Assembly (NCBI RefSeq): GCF_000296465.1
Contig: NZ_JH815206.1
Coordinates: 172,200 to 236,199, forward strand
From: Barnesiella intestinihominis YIT 11860
GTDB lineage: Bacteria > Bacteroidota > Bacteroidia > Bacteroidales > Barnesiellaceae
DNA: 64,000 nt
Direction of reading: 5' to 3'
The notes beneath the pieces were generated by a model. It made no database searches. It worked only from the letters and a program-made list of their open reading frames with translations, and had not been told where the DNA came from. The translations under genes were made by a program, and so were the position numbers. Numbering within the stretch: position 1 is the stretch's first letter; each line of letters starts with the position of its first letter. Of this stretch, positions 1 through 8,654 are shown piece by piece.

Positions 1-339
1 CTGTTTGCCGAAGGGAGTTCTTTTATCGTCTATCCGATTCGTGTCGTTTATCGCATAGACGACAGCGAAAGCGCTCCGCCACGTTTCTTTATCAATATCC
101 CCAAACGGAACTTTAAACGCGCCGTCAAACGGGTATATTTGCGTCGCCGGATAAGAGAAGCCTATCGGCTTAACAAGCAGATTCTGACAGAACCGCTATC
201 GCGGCAAAGCCGAACCGCACATTTAGCCTTTCTTTACCTCGATAAAAACTTGAACGATTTTCATTTTATAGAGAAGAAAGTCGTTGAAATTCTGGAACGT
301 CTGGCCCGGAAAATAGAATCGCAACAAACCCCGTCCTGA
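1..339 (+). CDS. rnpA: Ribonuclease P protein component, 5' truncated by window edge
   Basis: Protein subunit of RNase P, which binds the catalytic RNA and helps trim the 5' leader of pre-tRNAs. The frame is open from base 1 to the TGA at 337-339, so the start lies outside the window. Visible family marks are an [15 protein letters not shown] strand typical of Bacteroidota RnpA and the basic segment [17 protein letters not shown] that matches the RNR motif used for RNA contact. The C-terminal helix ([15 protein letters not shown]) is also typical. Only 4 bases separate it from the YidD-TatD gene, so the two are probably co-transcribed, as rnpA and yidD usually are. Confidence 0.95.
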   Translation: MFAEGSSFIVYPIRVVYRIDDSESAPPRFFINIPKRNFKRAVKRVYLRRRIREAYRLNKQILTEPLSRQSRTAHLAFLYLDKNLNDFHFIEKKVVEILERLARKIESQQTPS

Positions 340-343
340 CGTC

Positions 344-1207
344 ATGAAAAAACTGCTATCGGCCATACTCCTGCTTCCTATCCGTTTTTACAAGGCATGT
401 ATTTCCCCCATGCTACCTCCATCGTGCCGATATGTACCCACCTGTTCGCAATATGCTATCGATGCCATACAGATACATGGCCCGTTAAAAGGTTTGTGGC
501 TGACCGTCAAACGTATCCTGAGCTGTCACCCGTGGGGTGGTAGCGGTTACGATCCCGTCCCGATTAAAACGCCGACCGATATTCACACGCACCACGACCA
601 CTACGGAGCCATCATTAGCACGACCCCCGAAGAGTTCCACCCCGAACCGGGAAAGTTCTACTCCGTCGGGATGCACCCGTGGAGCCTGACCTCCCGCTCC
701 AAAGAAACATTCCCTCTGCTGGAAACGATCGTACGAAACGAGCAAGTCGTGGCGATCGGCGAGACGGGACTCGACAGACTCAAAAGCGGAGTCGGCTATG
801 AAGAACAATCGGAATACTTCAAACATCACATATATCTCTCTGAAAAGTGGCACAAGCCACTCGTCATACACGCCGTCAAAGCATACGACGACATAATCCG
901 CATCCATAAAGCAGAAAAACCTAAACAACCGTGGATTATACACGGATTCAGAGGGAAACCCGAAACCGCAGGGCAGCTGATTCGAGAAGGGCTATATCTC
1001 TCCTTCGGAGAATATTACAACCACGAATCTTTGAAATCCGTACCACTCGACCGCCTGTTTTTAGAAACAGACGAGGGCAACATGCCTATCGATAAACTAT
1101 ATAGGAAAGCGGCACGCATACGTAATCTCTCGACTCACCGATTACGCAAATCGATAAAGGAAAACATCTCGCGAATCTTTACGTTTTCCCCGCAATCCCG
1201 ACAATAA
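344..1207 (+). CDS. YidD-TatD fusion: membrane insertion efficiency factor joined to a TatD-like metal hydrolase
   Basis: Residues 1 to about 73 are a complete YidD: a hydrophobic start, [20 protein letters not shown], and the end [12 protein letters not shown]. YidD is a small inner-face protein linked to YidC-dependent membrane insertion. The same frame continues without a stop into a TatD-family deoxyribonuclease/metal hydrolase (about residues 80-287). All metal-ligand motifs are visible: [28 protein letters not shown] and LFLETDEG. In related Bacteroidales I would expect two separate neighbouring genes. The junction has no frameshift or low-complexity linker. Start is the ATG 4 bases after rnpA. 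Family calls are firm; what the fusion means is inference. Confidence 0.9.
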   Translation: MKKLLSAILLLPIRFYKACISPMLPPSCRYVPTCSQYAIDAIQIHGPLKGLWLTVKRILSCHPWGGSGYDPVPIKTPTDIHTHHDHYGAIISTTPEEFHPEPGKFYSVGMHPWSLTSRSKETFPLLETIVRNEQVVAIGETGLDRLKSGVGYEEQSEYFKHHIYLSEKWHKPLVIHAVKAYDDIIRIHKAEKPKQPWIIHGFRGKPETAGQLIREGLYLSFGEYYNHESLKSVPLDRLFLETDEGNMPIDKLYRKAARIRNLSTHRLRKSIKENISRIFTFSPQSRQ

Positions 1208-1269
1208 GACTAAACTACTATTCCCTCCTGCTTATCATTCGCTTGTATTACCGACTCGACTCACATCAC

Positions 1270-1665
1270 GATTCAGTAGAAAATCCGTGGGGATAGCCCT
1301 GAATTTTAGCGAATGAGATGGATTATATATCTCCTCCTCTGGTGTGGCGTTAGCCATATAGGGGAAGTGGCACATAGTGACGGAGGGGTTAAACAATACA
1401 ACAATCGAACAATCTTTCTAACCCCTCTCCTCAGAAACTACCGTTCCTTCGGTCTCTCCCCTATATTTTGCACTGCAAAACACAGGGGAGAAAGAGCAAT
1501 ACCAACAGCAGTAACAAAATTAAGTCCCCCCTCTCTCCCTGCCATGCCCCGTAGTATTACAGGGAGTTGCAAAACAACATAGGGAGAAAAGGCTACTTTT
1601 CAATCCTCTCCCCCTGTGTTTCCGAAGAAATATAGGGGGAGTGCCCGTAGGGCGAGGGGGGTTAA
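1270..1665. repeat. Compound palindromic intergenic repeat, copy A
   Basis: This region has no convincing gene. It holds an element seen again near 8.7, 16.1 and 56.8 kb. Parts in order are a GAAAC..GTTCC half-palindrome at 1434-1447, a strong hairpin at 1456-1490 (CTCCCCTATATTTTGC facing GCAAAACACAGGGGAG), a CCCCGTAGTATTAC segment near 1547-1561, and a second hairpin at about 1607-1641 ending in GGGGGAGTGCCCGTAGGGC. The stretch 1274-1318 resembles 56715-56759 in copy D, so the element may begin there. Apparent small reading frames across it follow the repeat and are not believed. Confidence 0.75.
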
Positions 1666-1728
1666 AAAGATTATATAGGGGTAGAAATATAAAAAGACAG
1701 TCCTCACTAATTATCTACTGAGCCCACA

Positions 1729-1905
1729 TACCTTTGTCGAGAACACGAAAATAGGATGCAATCCGGAATGAAAAACAGGCGAGTTCTCTTTTTCCGATAC
1801 TCATCTTTCACTATCTTTGTAACTATGAAGATAGGTGCGGTTCGGCATAGTCAAGTCGGAAATAGGATTTCCGTTTGCCTCAGCACTCACCTTTCGCTAT
1901 CTTTG
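1729..1905 (+). promoter_or_regulatory. Promoter-bearing repeat upstream of the TonB receptor
   Basis: A copy of the promoter repeat family. It has TATCTTTG at 1812-1819, then a GGTTCGGCATAGTCAAG core, a small GGAAAT..ATTTCC hairpin, TTTG at 1874-1877 and TATCTTTG at 1898-1905. The last pair is spaced by exactly 20 bases, which matches the known Bacteroidota -33/-7 consensus (TTTG and TAnnTTTG). TACCTTTG at 1729-1736 may be a further -7 box. Predicted transcription would start near 1912, about 80 bases before the TonB receptor gene. Confidence 0.7.
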
Positions 1906-1989
1906 CATAAAATGAATAACGGATTGTTCTACGACAGAAATACCTAAATTGCGTCTGTCTTCGCTCACATTATTTTTTAAGAAAAAACT

Positions 1990-4140
1990 GTGTATCAAAA
2001 AATCACGATATTCCTATTAGTCGCATTGAACTGCTTCTCCAGCTTTTCCCAATCTGTCGAAAAAAAGGACACGACAGATACTCGCCATACGCTGAAAGAA
2101 GTAGAAATAACAGCTTGGCAACAACGGAAAATCTTGTCGGGCCTTCTTTCCGGGAAAATAAAATTGAATGTCGCCGAACTAAACACCTTGCCTCGTTTTT
2201 TGGGTGAAACCGATGCTTTAAGAACCATGAAGCTAATGCCGGGTGTATTGACTACCGGAGAACTAAACTCGGGATTTTATGTGCGAGGAAGCGAATCATC
2301 TCACAACCAGATACTTCTGAACGGAGCTCCCATATACAATGCTATGCACATGCTGGGTTTTTTCTCGGTATTCAATAGTGGGCACATGAATACCTTTACA
2401 CTTTATAAATCTCACCTCGACGCCTCCAAAGGCGGTAGGCTATCCGCAACTCTCGATATGCAAACACGAGACACACTCGTCTCCAAACCGACTGTTTCCG
2501 GTAACATCGGAATAATCGCCTCGCAAGCTACGGTAGCTTTACCCCTCGGAAAGAAAGTTTCGGTATATCTGTCGGGGAGAAAAACCTATCTGGGACTTTT
2601 GGTAAAACCTCTTACAACCAAAATGACCGACACTCCGGTCGATTATGATTTCGAAGATTATAATGCCACTTTCGTATTCCAACCTTCGGAAAAAGATAAA
2701 GTAACCGCTAATTTTTATTACGGAAGCGATTACCTCGATATCGAAACCGGCATATACCAAACAGAAGGACGTATCAAATGGAGCAATATAGCAGCTTCGA
2801 TACTGTGGAACAGGCCATTAGGGAGAATCGGAGAGATGACTCATACATTCTACATCACTCGGTATAAAAACAGACTGAGCATTTCTCAAAATCAATTTAC
2901 AGCTTGGCTTCCTTCCGAAATTACCGATTACGGATATAAAAATATCTTCTCCTTTCGGGAAGAAAAATTTCTCGGTACATACGGGCTGGAATATGTATAT
3001 CATCACATGTATCCTCAAATTGTGGAAACACAAGGCGCTTATACCATACACACCGACCCGGACAGTCGGTTATATCGCATACACGAAGGCGCTCTATTCA
3101 TAAATGGCAAATACTTTTTCTCCCCCCGTCTATCGGCAGAAGCTGGATTAAGATATAGCGGAACGGCTCAATTCGGAAAGTTCAATTACCATACCTACCG
3201 ACAAGGAGAAATTATCAACACTCAAACTTATGGAAAAGGAGAACTCATCAAGTTCTACGGAGGTTTCGAACCGAGAATTGCCCTTTATTTCCTACCGGGA
3301 AGCAACCAACGGATCTCATTAAGCTATAACCTCACCCGACAATATATCGGGCAAGTATCTTCTTCGAGTATCGGATTTCCTACCGATTTCTGGATGCCGG
3401 CATCTCGCAACATTCCGCCCCAACGAGCGCATTCTTTTTCTGCCGGGTACAGCATAGCTCTCGACCAAGACAACTACGAATTTTCATCGGAGCTTTACTA
3501 CAAACGGCTGCACAACCAAATGGAATCGGCCGGAGCCCTCATCGACATGATCAGTCAACAATATATTATCGAAGACAAAATCTATATCGGCGGGGGATAT
3601 AACTACGGTATGGAACTCATGCTTCGAAAAAACCGAGGTCGATTGACCGGCTGGATAGGGTATGCTCTCGGCTGGGCATATCGCCACACAGCACAAATAA
3701 ACGACGGAAAACCTTATCCGGCCAAACAAGACCGGCGACACGACCTATCGATCGTAGCCAATTACAGAATAAACCGCCGTTGGGATTGCTCCGCCGTCTT
3801 TGTCTATGCAACGGGAAATGCCCTCACCATGCCCGAAAGCATGTATCTTGTCGGAGAAAATGCCGTTTGCGAATATGGACCGCATAACGGCGGGCGCATG
3901 CCGGCTTATCACAGACTCGATCTATCGGCGAATTACTGGATTTCCAAAAAGAAGAACACCGAGCAAGTCATAAATATCTCCTTATATAATGCTTACAACC
4001 GAAATAATCCTGCATATTTGGCTGTCGACATCATACAAGACAAAGATAAAAATGGTAAAAAAGACCAACTGATTATCCGTAAGAGGGGAAAATCCATTTA
4101 CGGAATCATACCCTCTATCAGTTATTCATTTAAATTTTAA
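1990..4140 (+). CDS. TonB-dependent outer membrane receptor
   Basis: A 716-residue outer membrane receptor for TonB-driven uptake; the substrate cannot be told. Residues 1 to about 21 form a signal peptide ending FSSFSQ. A plug domain follows (GVLTTGELNSGFYVRGSESS, then NQILLNGAPIYN), then a long beta-barrel with aromatic alternating strands ending in SYSFKF, a classic barrel C-terminus. The N-terminal carboxypeptidase-like domain common in SusC proteins is absent. The start is GTG; no better ATG precedes the signal peptide. Six bases separate it from the DUF4249 lipoprotein gene, a partnership repeatedly seen in Bacteroidota, so the pair probably forms one uptake unit. Confidence 0.9.
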   Translation: MYQKITIFLLVALNCFSSFSQSVEKKDTTDTRHTLKEVEITAWQQRKILSGLLSGKIKLNVAELNTLPRFLGETDALRTMKLMPGVLTTGELNSGFYVRGSESSHNQILLNGAPIYNAMHMLGFFSVFNSGHMNTFTLYKSHLDASKGGRLSATLDMQTRDTLVSKPTVSGNIGIIASQATVALPLGKKVSVYLSGRKTYLGLLVKPLTTKMTDTPVDYDFEDYNATFVFQPSEKDKVTANFYYGSDYLDIETGIYQTEGRIKWSNIAASILWNRPLGRIGEMTHTFYITRYKNRLSISQNQFTAWLPSEITDYGYKNIFSFREEKFLGTYGLEYVYHHMYPQIVETQGAYTIHTDPDSRLYRIHEGALFINGKYFFSPRLSAEAGLRYSGTAQFGKFNYHTYRQGEIINTQTYGKGELIKFYGGFEPRIALYFLPGSNQRISLSYNLTRQYIGQVSSSSIGFPTDFWMPASRNIPPQRAHSFSAGYSIALDQDNYEFSSELYYKRLHNQMESAGALIDMISQQYIIEDKIYIGGGYNYGMELMLRKNRGRLTGWIGYALGWAYRHTAQINDGKPYPAKQDRRHDLSIVANYRINRRWDCSAVFVYATGNALTMPESMYLVGENAVCEYGPHNGGRMPAYHRLDLSANYWISKKKNTEQVINISLYNAYNRNNPAYLAVDIIQDKDKNGKKDQLIIRKRGKSIYGIIPSISYSFKF

Positions 4141-4146
4141 ACTTTC

Positions 4147-5013
4147 ATGAGCAAGTATGCCTACATACTCCTGATATCAATAGTCACCCTCGGCAGTTGT
4201 AAAGTGAAATGGGACTTCGAGGTCGAGGACTTCGAACCGAAAATTGTAGTAGACGGTTGGATAGAATCGGGAAATGTCGCCTACGTGTGCCTTTCCCAAA
4301 CCCGCCCGCTTAACTCGGTAGTAGATAGTCTGGCTTTCTCAGAAATTCCTATCCGCTGGGCAAAAGTCACCGTGAGCGACGGGCAAACAACAGAGGTACT
4401 TACCGGACGTATAGATACCGATTATACCCCGCCGTTTATCTATCGGGGAAGCATGATGACGGGCGAACCCGGAAAAACCTACACGCTCACAGTAGAATAT
4501 TCGGGGCAAACGGTCACTGCCGTTACTACGATACCTCGTCCCGTTCCTTTATCTGATATAAAAGTAACCCGCAGCGCCGACAATGACACCCTATTTCAAA
4601 TCAGTGCCTATATAAACGACGACTCCTCGGAAAAGAACTATTACAAATTTTTCACACGGGTAACCAATAAGGAGGGCCGGTTCTATTCTTCTTTTCTCGG
4701 TACCATAGACGATGCTATCGTTAAAGACAGTCAAACAGCCATTCCGGTTTATAAAGGAGTACATTTTACCTACACGACTAAATTTATCCCATTTTATAGC
4801 ATAGACGATACCGTACAAGTAAAATTTACCCAAATACCTCAGCATGGTTTCGACTTTTGGAACAGTTATGAAAATGAAATAACCAATGGCCAAAATCCGT
4901 TATTCCCCAGCAATACAAACCTAAAATCCAATGTACAGGGAGGATTGGGGATTTGGTGTGGATATGGTGTAAAAATGTACGATCTGATTGTCCGTCGGGA
5001 TTGTCAAGAGTAA
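4147..5013 (+). CDS. DUF4249-family lipoprotein, partner of the TonB receptor
   Basis: A 288-residue lipoprotein. The signal sequence ends in the lipobox LGSC with Cys18 as the lipid anchor. The mature part starts with DFEPKIVVDGWIESG, followed by a beta-rich domain with YTLTVEYSGQTVTAVTTIP, the pattern of the DUF4249 family found beside TonB receptors. A surface-exposed partner of the receptor is the usual inference; no catalytic motif is visible. The gene follows the receptor by 6 bases and ends at a strong bidirectional terminator, closing a two-gene operon. Confidence 0.85.
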   Translation: MSKYAYILLISIVTLGSCKVKWDFEVEDFEPKIVVDGWIESGNVAYVCLSQTRPLNSVVDSLAFSEIPIRWAKVTVSDGQTTEVLTGRIDTDYTPPFIYRGSMMTGEPGKTYTLTVEYSGQTVTAVTTIPRPVPLSDIKVTRSADNDTLFQISAYINDDSSEKNYYKFFTRVTNKEGRFYSSFLGTIDDAIVKDSQTAIPVYKGVHFTYTTKFIPFYSIDDTVQVKFTQIPQHGFDFWNSYENEITNGQNPLFPSNTNLKSNVQGGLGIWCGYGVKMYDLIVRRDCQE

Positions 5014-5045
5014 AAAAAGAGGCGCTTAAAAAAGCGCCTCTTTTT
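5012..5045. terminator. Bidirectional rho-independent terminator
   Basis: A perfect stem AAGAGGCGCTT (5017-5027) pairs with AAGCGCCTCTT (5032-5042) across a 4-base A loop. A-runs and T-runs flank it on the two sides, so it can stop transcription of the DUF4249 gene from the left and of the convergent lipoprotein gene from the right. Confidence 0.9.
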
Positions 5046-5064
5046 ATCTGAAATTATTAATTTC

Positions 5065-6309
5065 TTATTTGCAATATTTCACGAACGAAACAAATTGATC
5101 GCACAATGTCATTACACTTTGAAGTACATTACCGAAATCGGCTTCATTGAAATACTCTTCGAAACTGTATCTCGAATTATCGGATGCAAATACAATGACC
5201 GGCTCCACTTCATAATATTCATAGTGAGTGTCTCCATAACTATATTCATATTCCAAATAAGGCTGTGCCTCGACTGAGGCGAACGGAACCCCGTCTCCTG
5301 TGTATTGCATGTTCACGTCCATATATTGATTGTATACAGCAGCTTCGGCAATAGCATATTCCTTATCGGTAGAAGCATTGATATTATTCAAGGCATAAAT
5401 CATCTCTTGAATTTTAGGAGCTGTACCAGCTACCATCAACTGAGAATTCACAACCGATGTAGTCGTAGCCGACAAGATGGAAGCAATAAGATCATCTTCT
5501 GTCATTTGAGGATTGACTTTGGAAGCATCTAATTGGAGTCCAGCAACAACACTCACGATATTGGCAGAAGCGATCTCCATCGAAGCAGAAGCCACAGCTT
5601 CGGAAGGTGATATATCAACATGGACTGCCCACGTATAATCGGCATTTGTTTTCAACGCTATCTCGCTATCGAATTTCAAGGAATTGATATCCAATGTAGT
5701 ATTATTTACCGACAATTCGGCCAATTTATCAGCTCCCTTATTGACTGTCATCGTCACATGTTCAGGAACAAAGACGATAGTATTTTCGTCGGTTTGTATT
5801 TGTGTTTCTTTTCCGCTTTTTCGTATCGAGATGGACGACTCGACACCTTCGACTTCAAACACAAATTCGAGGACCTCGGCCGACGGAGTCTCCACCCATT
5901 CACGGGCAACTTCATCGAATGTGTAAATACCCGTTGGAATAGCTATATAATCCACTTCGGTAGCCAATACACTCAACACAACGGGATTGTAAGTCGTTAC
6001 AGCTTTACGAATTACACTCATCATTCCCATCGGATTAGGTTCGATACCTTCACCCGGAGTCGGCCCGATTTCATCTTCAAACAAGCCATAATCGGCTTTA
6101 TAGGCAAACGCATCGATAGTCTCTACCAACGTTTTATGGTCCTGAGGATTAATTTTTCCCAGAACCTCCATCGCACACTGTTCCAATTTAGCTTTGTTCT
6201 CTTGAGGAGTCAACTCGTTACCACCTGTTTTGTTGTTGTCTTCCCCGCAACCGAATAATAAAACCGCAGCTAAAACCACTGTAAAAGCTCTTTTCATCAA
6301 TAGTTTCAT
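5065..6309 (-). CDS. Unknown lipoprotein, 414 residues
   Basis: I do not recognise a family. The start chosen is the ATG at 6309, giving MKLLMKRAFTVVLAAVLLFGC, a lipoprotein signal with lipobox LFGC and Cys21. An upstream in-frame ATG at 6366 would add a non-signal extension and overlap the likely promoter. The mature protein is acidic and beta/alpha mixed, with a low-complexity EPQ-type linker at its start. It has no visible enzyme motif, and the C-terminus is Tyr-rich (EYEYSYGDTHYEYYEVEP). It lies 81 bases downstream of the UpxY antiterminator in the same direction and ends at the shared terminator. Possibly an outer membrane or surface lipoprotein. Confidence 0.75.
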   Translation of the reverse strand: MKLLMKRAFTVVLAAVLLFGCGEDNNKTGGNELTPQENKAKLEQCAMEVLGKINPQDHKTLVETIDAFAYKADYGLFEDEIGPTPGEGIEPNPMGMMSVIRKAVTTYNPVVLSVLATEVDYIAIPTGIYTFDEVAREWVETPSAEVLEFVFEVEGVESSISIRKSGKETQIQTDENTIVFVPEHVTMTVNKGADKLAELSVNNTTLDINSLKFDSEIALKTNADYTWAVHVDISPSEAVASASMEIASANIVSVVAGLQLDASKVNPQMTEDDLIASILSATTTSVVNSQLMVAGTAPKIQEMIYALNNINASTDKEYAIAEAAVYNQYMDVNMQYTGDGVPFASVEAQPYLEYEYSYGDTHYEYYEVEPVIVFASDNSRYSFEEYFNEADFGNVLQSVMTLCDQFVSFVKYCK

Positions 6310-6334
6310 ATCATTATTTTTTATTAAATAAATG

Positions 6335-6367
6335 CAAATATATAAATATTTCACACCATTGGTCAAG
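6335..6367 (-). promoter_or_regulatory. Probable promoter of the unknown lipoprotein
   Basis: On the minus strand, TATATTTG (6335-6342) is preceded by CTTG 21 bases upstream (6364-6367), close to the TTTG-N20-TAnnTTTG pattern. It sits between upxY and the lipoprotein gene, about 25 bases before the ATG at 6309, and supports that start. Confidence 0.45.
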
Positions 6368-6390
6368 CATAATATTATTTTATTAATATT

Positions 6391-6939
6391 TTACTTTTGC
6401 AATACCGGTTCGATCAACGACGGATGTACAAATGCCGTTGCCACAGCCATGACCCCTTCTATCGATACGACGACACGGCGATCTCCCTTAATACGAATGA
6501 AAATACCCTCGACCCCCGAAAAGACTCCCCCGACGATACGCACCCGATCGCCCTCCCGCAGAGAGACAATCGTCGGGTCTAAATAAACAATCTGTTCGTC
6601 ATAAGCACCCGCCACCGCTATAAAGCTGTGCATCTGTCTGTCGGGAACGACTAACGGCCTGCGAGTTTCCCGGTCCATGATATAGCGTATGGGGACTTTC
6701 AAAGAGATATCCCGCTTTATCTCATCTAACTTTTCCCGAGTGGACCGGACAAAAACAAGATTATGAATAACCGGGACCAACTTTCTCACCTTTCGCTCGC
6801 CTTTTATTACCTCCTTATACGACATAGGTATAAAAGATTCCATGCGGCAGCGGTCTAAATATTCCTTCAATGCCATCTCTCGGCTGTATGTCACCCGAAT
6901 GGCAAACCATTGCTTGGCCTCCGGTTCATTTTTCCCCAT
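6391..6939 (-). CDS. UpxY-type transcription antiterminator (NusG paralogue)
   Basis: A 182-residue NusG-like protein. The N-terminal NGN domain (QWFAIRVTYSREMALKEYL, then FIPMSYKEV) is followed by a KOW-type motif (LREGDRVRIVGGVFSGVEG). This architecture matches UpxY/LoaP-type specialised elongation factors, which in Bacteroides are the first gene of capsular polysaccharide operons and act on their own transcript. Here no capsule operon follows; the next gene is an unrelated lipoprotein. It may act at a distance, on the glycosyltransferase operon at 9.3 kb, or be a remnant of a lost locus. The start is an ATG that gives the usual length. Confidence 0.85.
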   Translation of the reverse strand: MGKNEPEAKQWFAIRVTYSREMALKEYLDRCRMESFIPMSYKEVIKGERKVRKLVPVIHNLVFVRSTREKLDEIKRDISLKVPIRYIMDRETRRPLVVPDRQMHSFIAVAGAYDEQIVYLDPTIVSLREGDRVRIVGGVFSGVEGIFIRIKGDRRVVVSIEGVMAVATAFVHPSLIEPVLQK

Positions 6940-7059
6940 AACGAATACTGAAAATAGGTTTGCGCAAAGTTAATCAAATCGTTCAATTATAATTTAAAAT
7001 AAACCGAATAATCGAAAAAACAAATAATCGGCATTTTTATGGCCTGTTTATTTCAAAAG

Positions 7060-7091
7060 ATTGTTTCTTTCGATAAAGAGTCGTACTTTTG
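7060..7091 (+). promoter_or_regulatory. Promoter of tyrS
   Basis: ATTG (7060-7063), a 20-base spacer, then TACTTTTG (7084-7091) fit the Bacteroidota housekeeping consensus. The predicted start leaves a leader of about 30 bases before the tyrS ATG at 7129, which argues against the longer in-frame start at 7039 lying inside the promoter. Confidence 0.65.
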
Positions 7092-7128
7092 CATCGAAAC
7101 AATCAACATTAAATTAAGTTTTCATTCG

Positions 7129-8421
7129 ATGAATTTTGTAGAAGAATTAAAATGGCGCGGAATGGTACACACCATGATGCCGGGAACCGAAGAACTTTTT
7201 GAAAAAGGAATAGTCACAGCCTATTTAGGTATCGACCCCACAGCCGATTCGCTTCACATCGGCCACTTATGCGGCGTTATGATGTTGCGACATTTTCAAC
7301 GGTGCGGCCACAAACCCATAGCGTTGTTGGGCGGTGCAACCGGCATGATAGGCGACCCGTCGGGAAAATCGCAAGAACGTAACCTTTTGGACGAAAACAC
7401 CTTGCGCCACAATCAGGAATGTATCAAAAAACAACTGAGCAAATTTCTCGACTTCGACTCGGATGCTCCCAATCATGCCGAACTGGTGAATAACTACGAT
7501 TGGATGAAAGACTTTTCATTCCTCGATTTTGCCCGTACCGTAGGTAAACACATCACCGTGAATTACATGATGGCAAAAGATTCGGTTCAAAAACGTCTGA
7601 ACGGCGAAGCCAGAGACGGGCTCTCCTTCACCGAATTTACTTATCAGCTTCTACAAGGTTATGATTTCCTGCACCTCTACGAGACCAAGAATTGCAAGTT
7701 GCAATTAGGGGGATCCGATCAATGGGGTAATATCACTACCGGAGCGGAACTTATACGCCGCACGAACGGCGGGGAAGTATTCGCCCTCACCTGCCCGCTC
7801 GTGACCAAAGCCGACGGAACGAAATTCGGGAAAACCGAATCGGGCAACGTATGGTTGGATGCTCGTTACACCTCCCCTTACAAATTTTATCAGTTCTGGC
7901 TGAACGTAAGCGACGAGGATGCCAAACGCTACATCAAAATCTTCACATCGATCTCCAAAGAAGAAATAGAGGCTCTGAGTGCCGAGCACGACGAAGCTCC
8001 GCACTTGCGCGTATTGCAAAAACGTCTGGCCAAAGAGGTTACCGTAATGGTACACTCCGAAGCCGATTACGAAGCCGCTGTCGAAGCCTCTAATATACTA
8101 TTCGGTAACTCGACATCGGAGCAACTCCATAAACTCGACGAAGATACCTTGCTCGCCGTGTTTGAAGGCGTACCCCAATTCGAAATATCTCGCGATACCG
8201 TTCTTGGAGGCATTCCGGCCGTAGAGCTGACGACCGAAGTAGCTGCCATATTCCCGTCGAAAGGCGAAATGCGGAAGCTGACACAAGGCGGCGGCGTATC
8301 CATCAACAAAGAGAAACTCGCCGCTCCCGACACGAAGATCGATACAACTTACCTATTGAACAATAAATATATCATTGTACAACGCGGGAAAAAGAATTAT
8401 TATCTGCTCATTGCAAAATAA
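7129..8421 (+). CDS. tyrS: Tyrosyl-tRNA synthetase
   Basis: Class I aminoacyl-tRNA synthetase charging tRNA-Tyr in the cytosol, 430 residues. The ATP-binding HIGH motif is in [12 protein letters not shown], and the second signature is KFGKT in [14 protein letters not shown]. The tyrosine pocket segment is [10 protein letters not shown]. The C-terminal S4-like RNA-binding domain shows [22 protein letters not shown] chose the ATG at 7129 ([19 protein letters not shown]), which matches the family N-terminus; the upstream extension would overlap the promoter. It is monocistronic and followed by a separate promoter for tRNA-Gln. Confidence 0.97.
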   Translation: MNFVEELKWRGMVHTMMPGTEELFEKGIVTAYLGIDPTADSLHIGHLCGVMMLRHFQRCGHKPIALLGGATGMIGDPSGKSQERNLLDENTLRHNQECIKKQLSKFLDFDSDAPNHAELVNNYDWMKDFSFLDFARTVGKHITVNYMMAKDSVQKRLNGEARDGLSFTEFTYQLLQGYDFLHLYETKNCKLQLGGSDQWGNITTGAELIRRTNGGEVFALTCPLVTKADGTKFGKTESGNVWLDARYTSPYKFYQFWLNVSDEDAKRYIKIFTSISKEEIEALSAEHDEAPHLRVLQKRLAKEVTVMVHSEADYEAAVEASNILFGNSTSEQLHKLDEDTLLAVFEGVPQFEISRDTVLGGIPAVELTTEVAAIFPSKGEMRKLTQGGGVSINKEKLAAPDTKIDTTYLLNNKYIIVQRGKKNYYLLIAK

Positions 8422-8432
8422 TTCGCTCAAAA

Positions 8433-8464
8433 TTTGGCAAAGAAATAAAAACCGATTATCTTTG
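8433..8464 (+). promoter_or_regulatory. Consensus promoter of tRNA-Gln
   Basis: TTTG at 8433-8436 and TATCTTTG at 8457-8464 are separated by exactly 20 bases, a textbook Bacteroidota promoter. It lies about 38 bases upstream of the tRNA. Confidence 0.8.
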
Positions 8465-8501
8465 CCTCGCTTTTGAGGATAAGCCCTCAAAGCATAGAGT
8501 T

Positions 8502-8572
8502 TGGCTTATGGTGTAATGGCAGCACAACAGGTTTTGGTTCTGTTTGTCTAGGTTCGAATCCTGGTAAGCCAA
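8502..8572 (+). tRNA. tRNA-Gln (anticodon TTG)
   Basis: The acceptor stem TGGCTTA (8502-8508) pairs with TAAGCCA (8565-8571). The anticodon arm ACAGG/TCTGT encloses TTTTGGT with anticodon TTG. The T arm shows GGTTCGAATCC, and the D arm TGGTGTAATGGCAGC. After the discriminator A only CA is encoded, so the CCA end is probably completed enzymatically. A consensus promoter precedes it and a strong terminator follows directly. Reading frames through this segment are artefacts. Confidence 0.93.
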
Positions 8573-8573
8573 C

Positions 8574-8609
8574 AGAAAAAGAGCAGTGGAATCCACTGCT
8601 CTTTTTCTG
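8574..8609 (+). terminator. Terminator of tRNA-Gln
   Basis: An almost continuous palindrome: AAAAAGAGCAGTGG pairs with CCACTGCTCTTTTT. It ends in a T-run immediately after the tRNA and will work in both directions. Confidence 0.9.
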
Positions 8610-8654
8610 TTTAAACAATTCTCGGTATACTATCTTTCCAATCCCCCTCTTCGT

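Noticed and set aside
1313-1582. Small open frame between the TatD fusion and the TonB receptor
   Set aside because: It runs across the palindromic repeat; its peptide (PIFCTAKHRGE) appears again at other copies, so it is repeat, not a gene.
5620-6258. 212-codon plus-strand frame opposite the unknown lipoprotein
   Set aside because: It lies antisense to a protein with a clear lipoprotein signal, and its own product has no family or signal.
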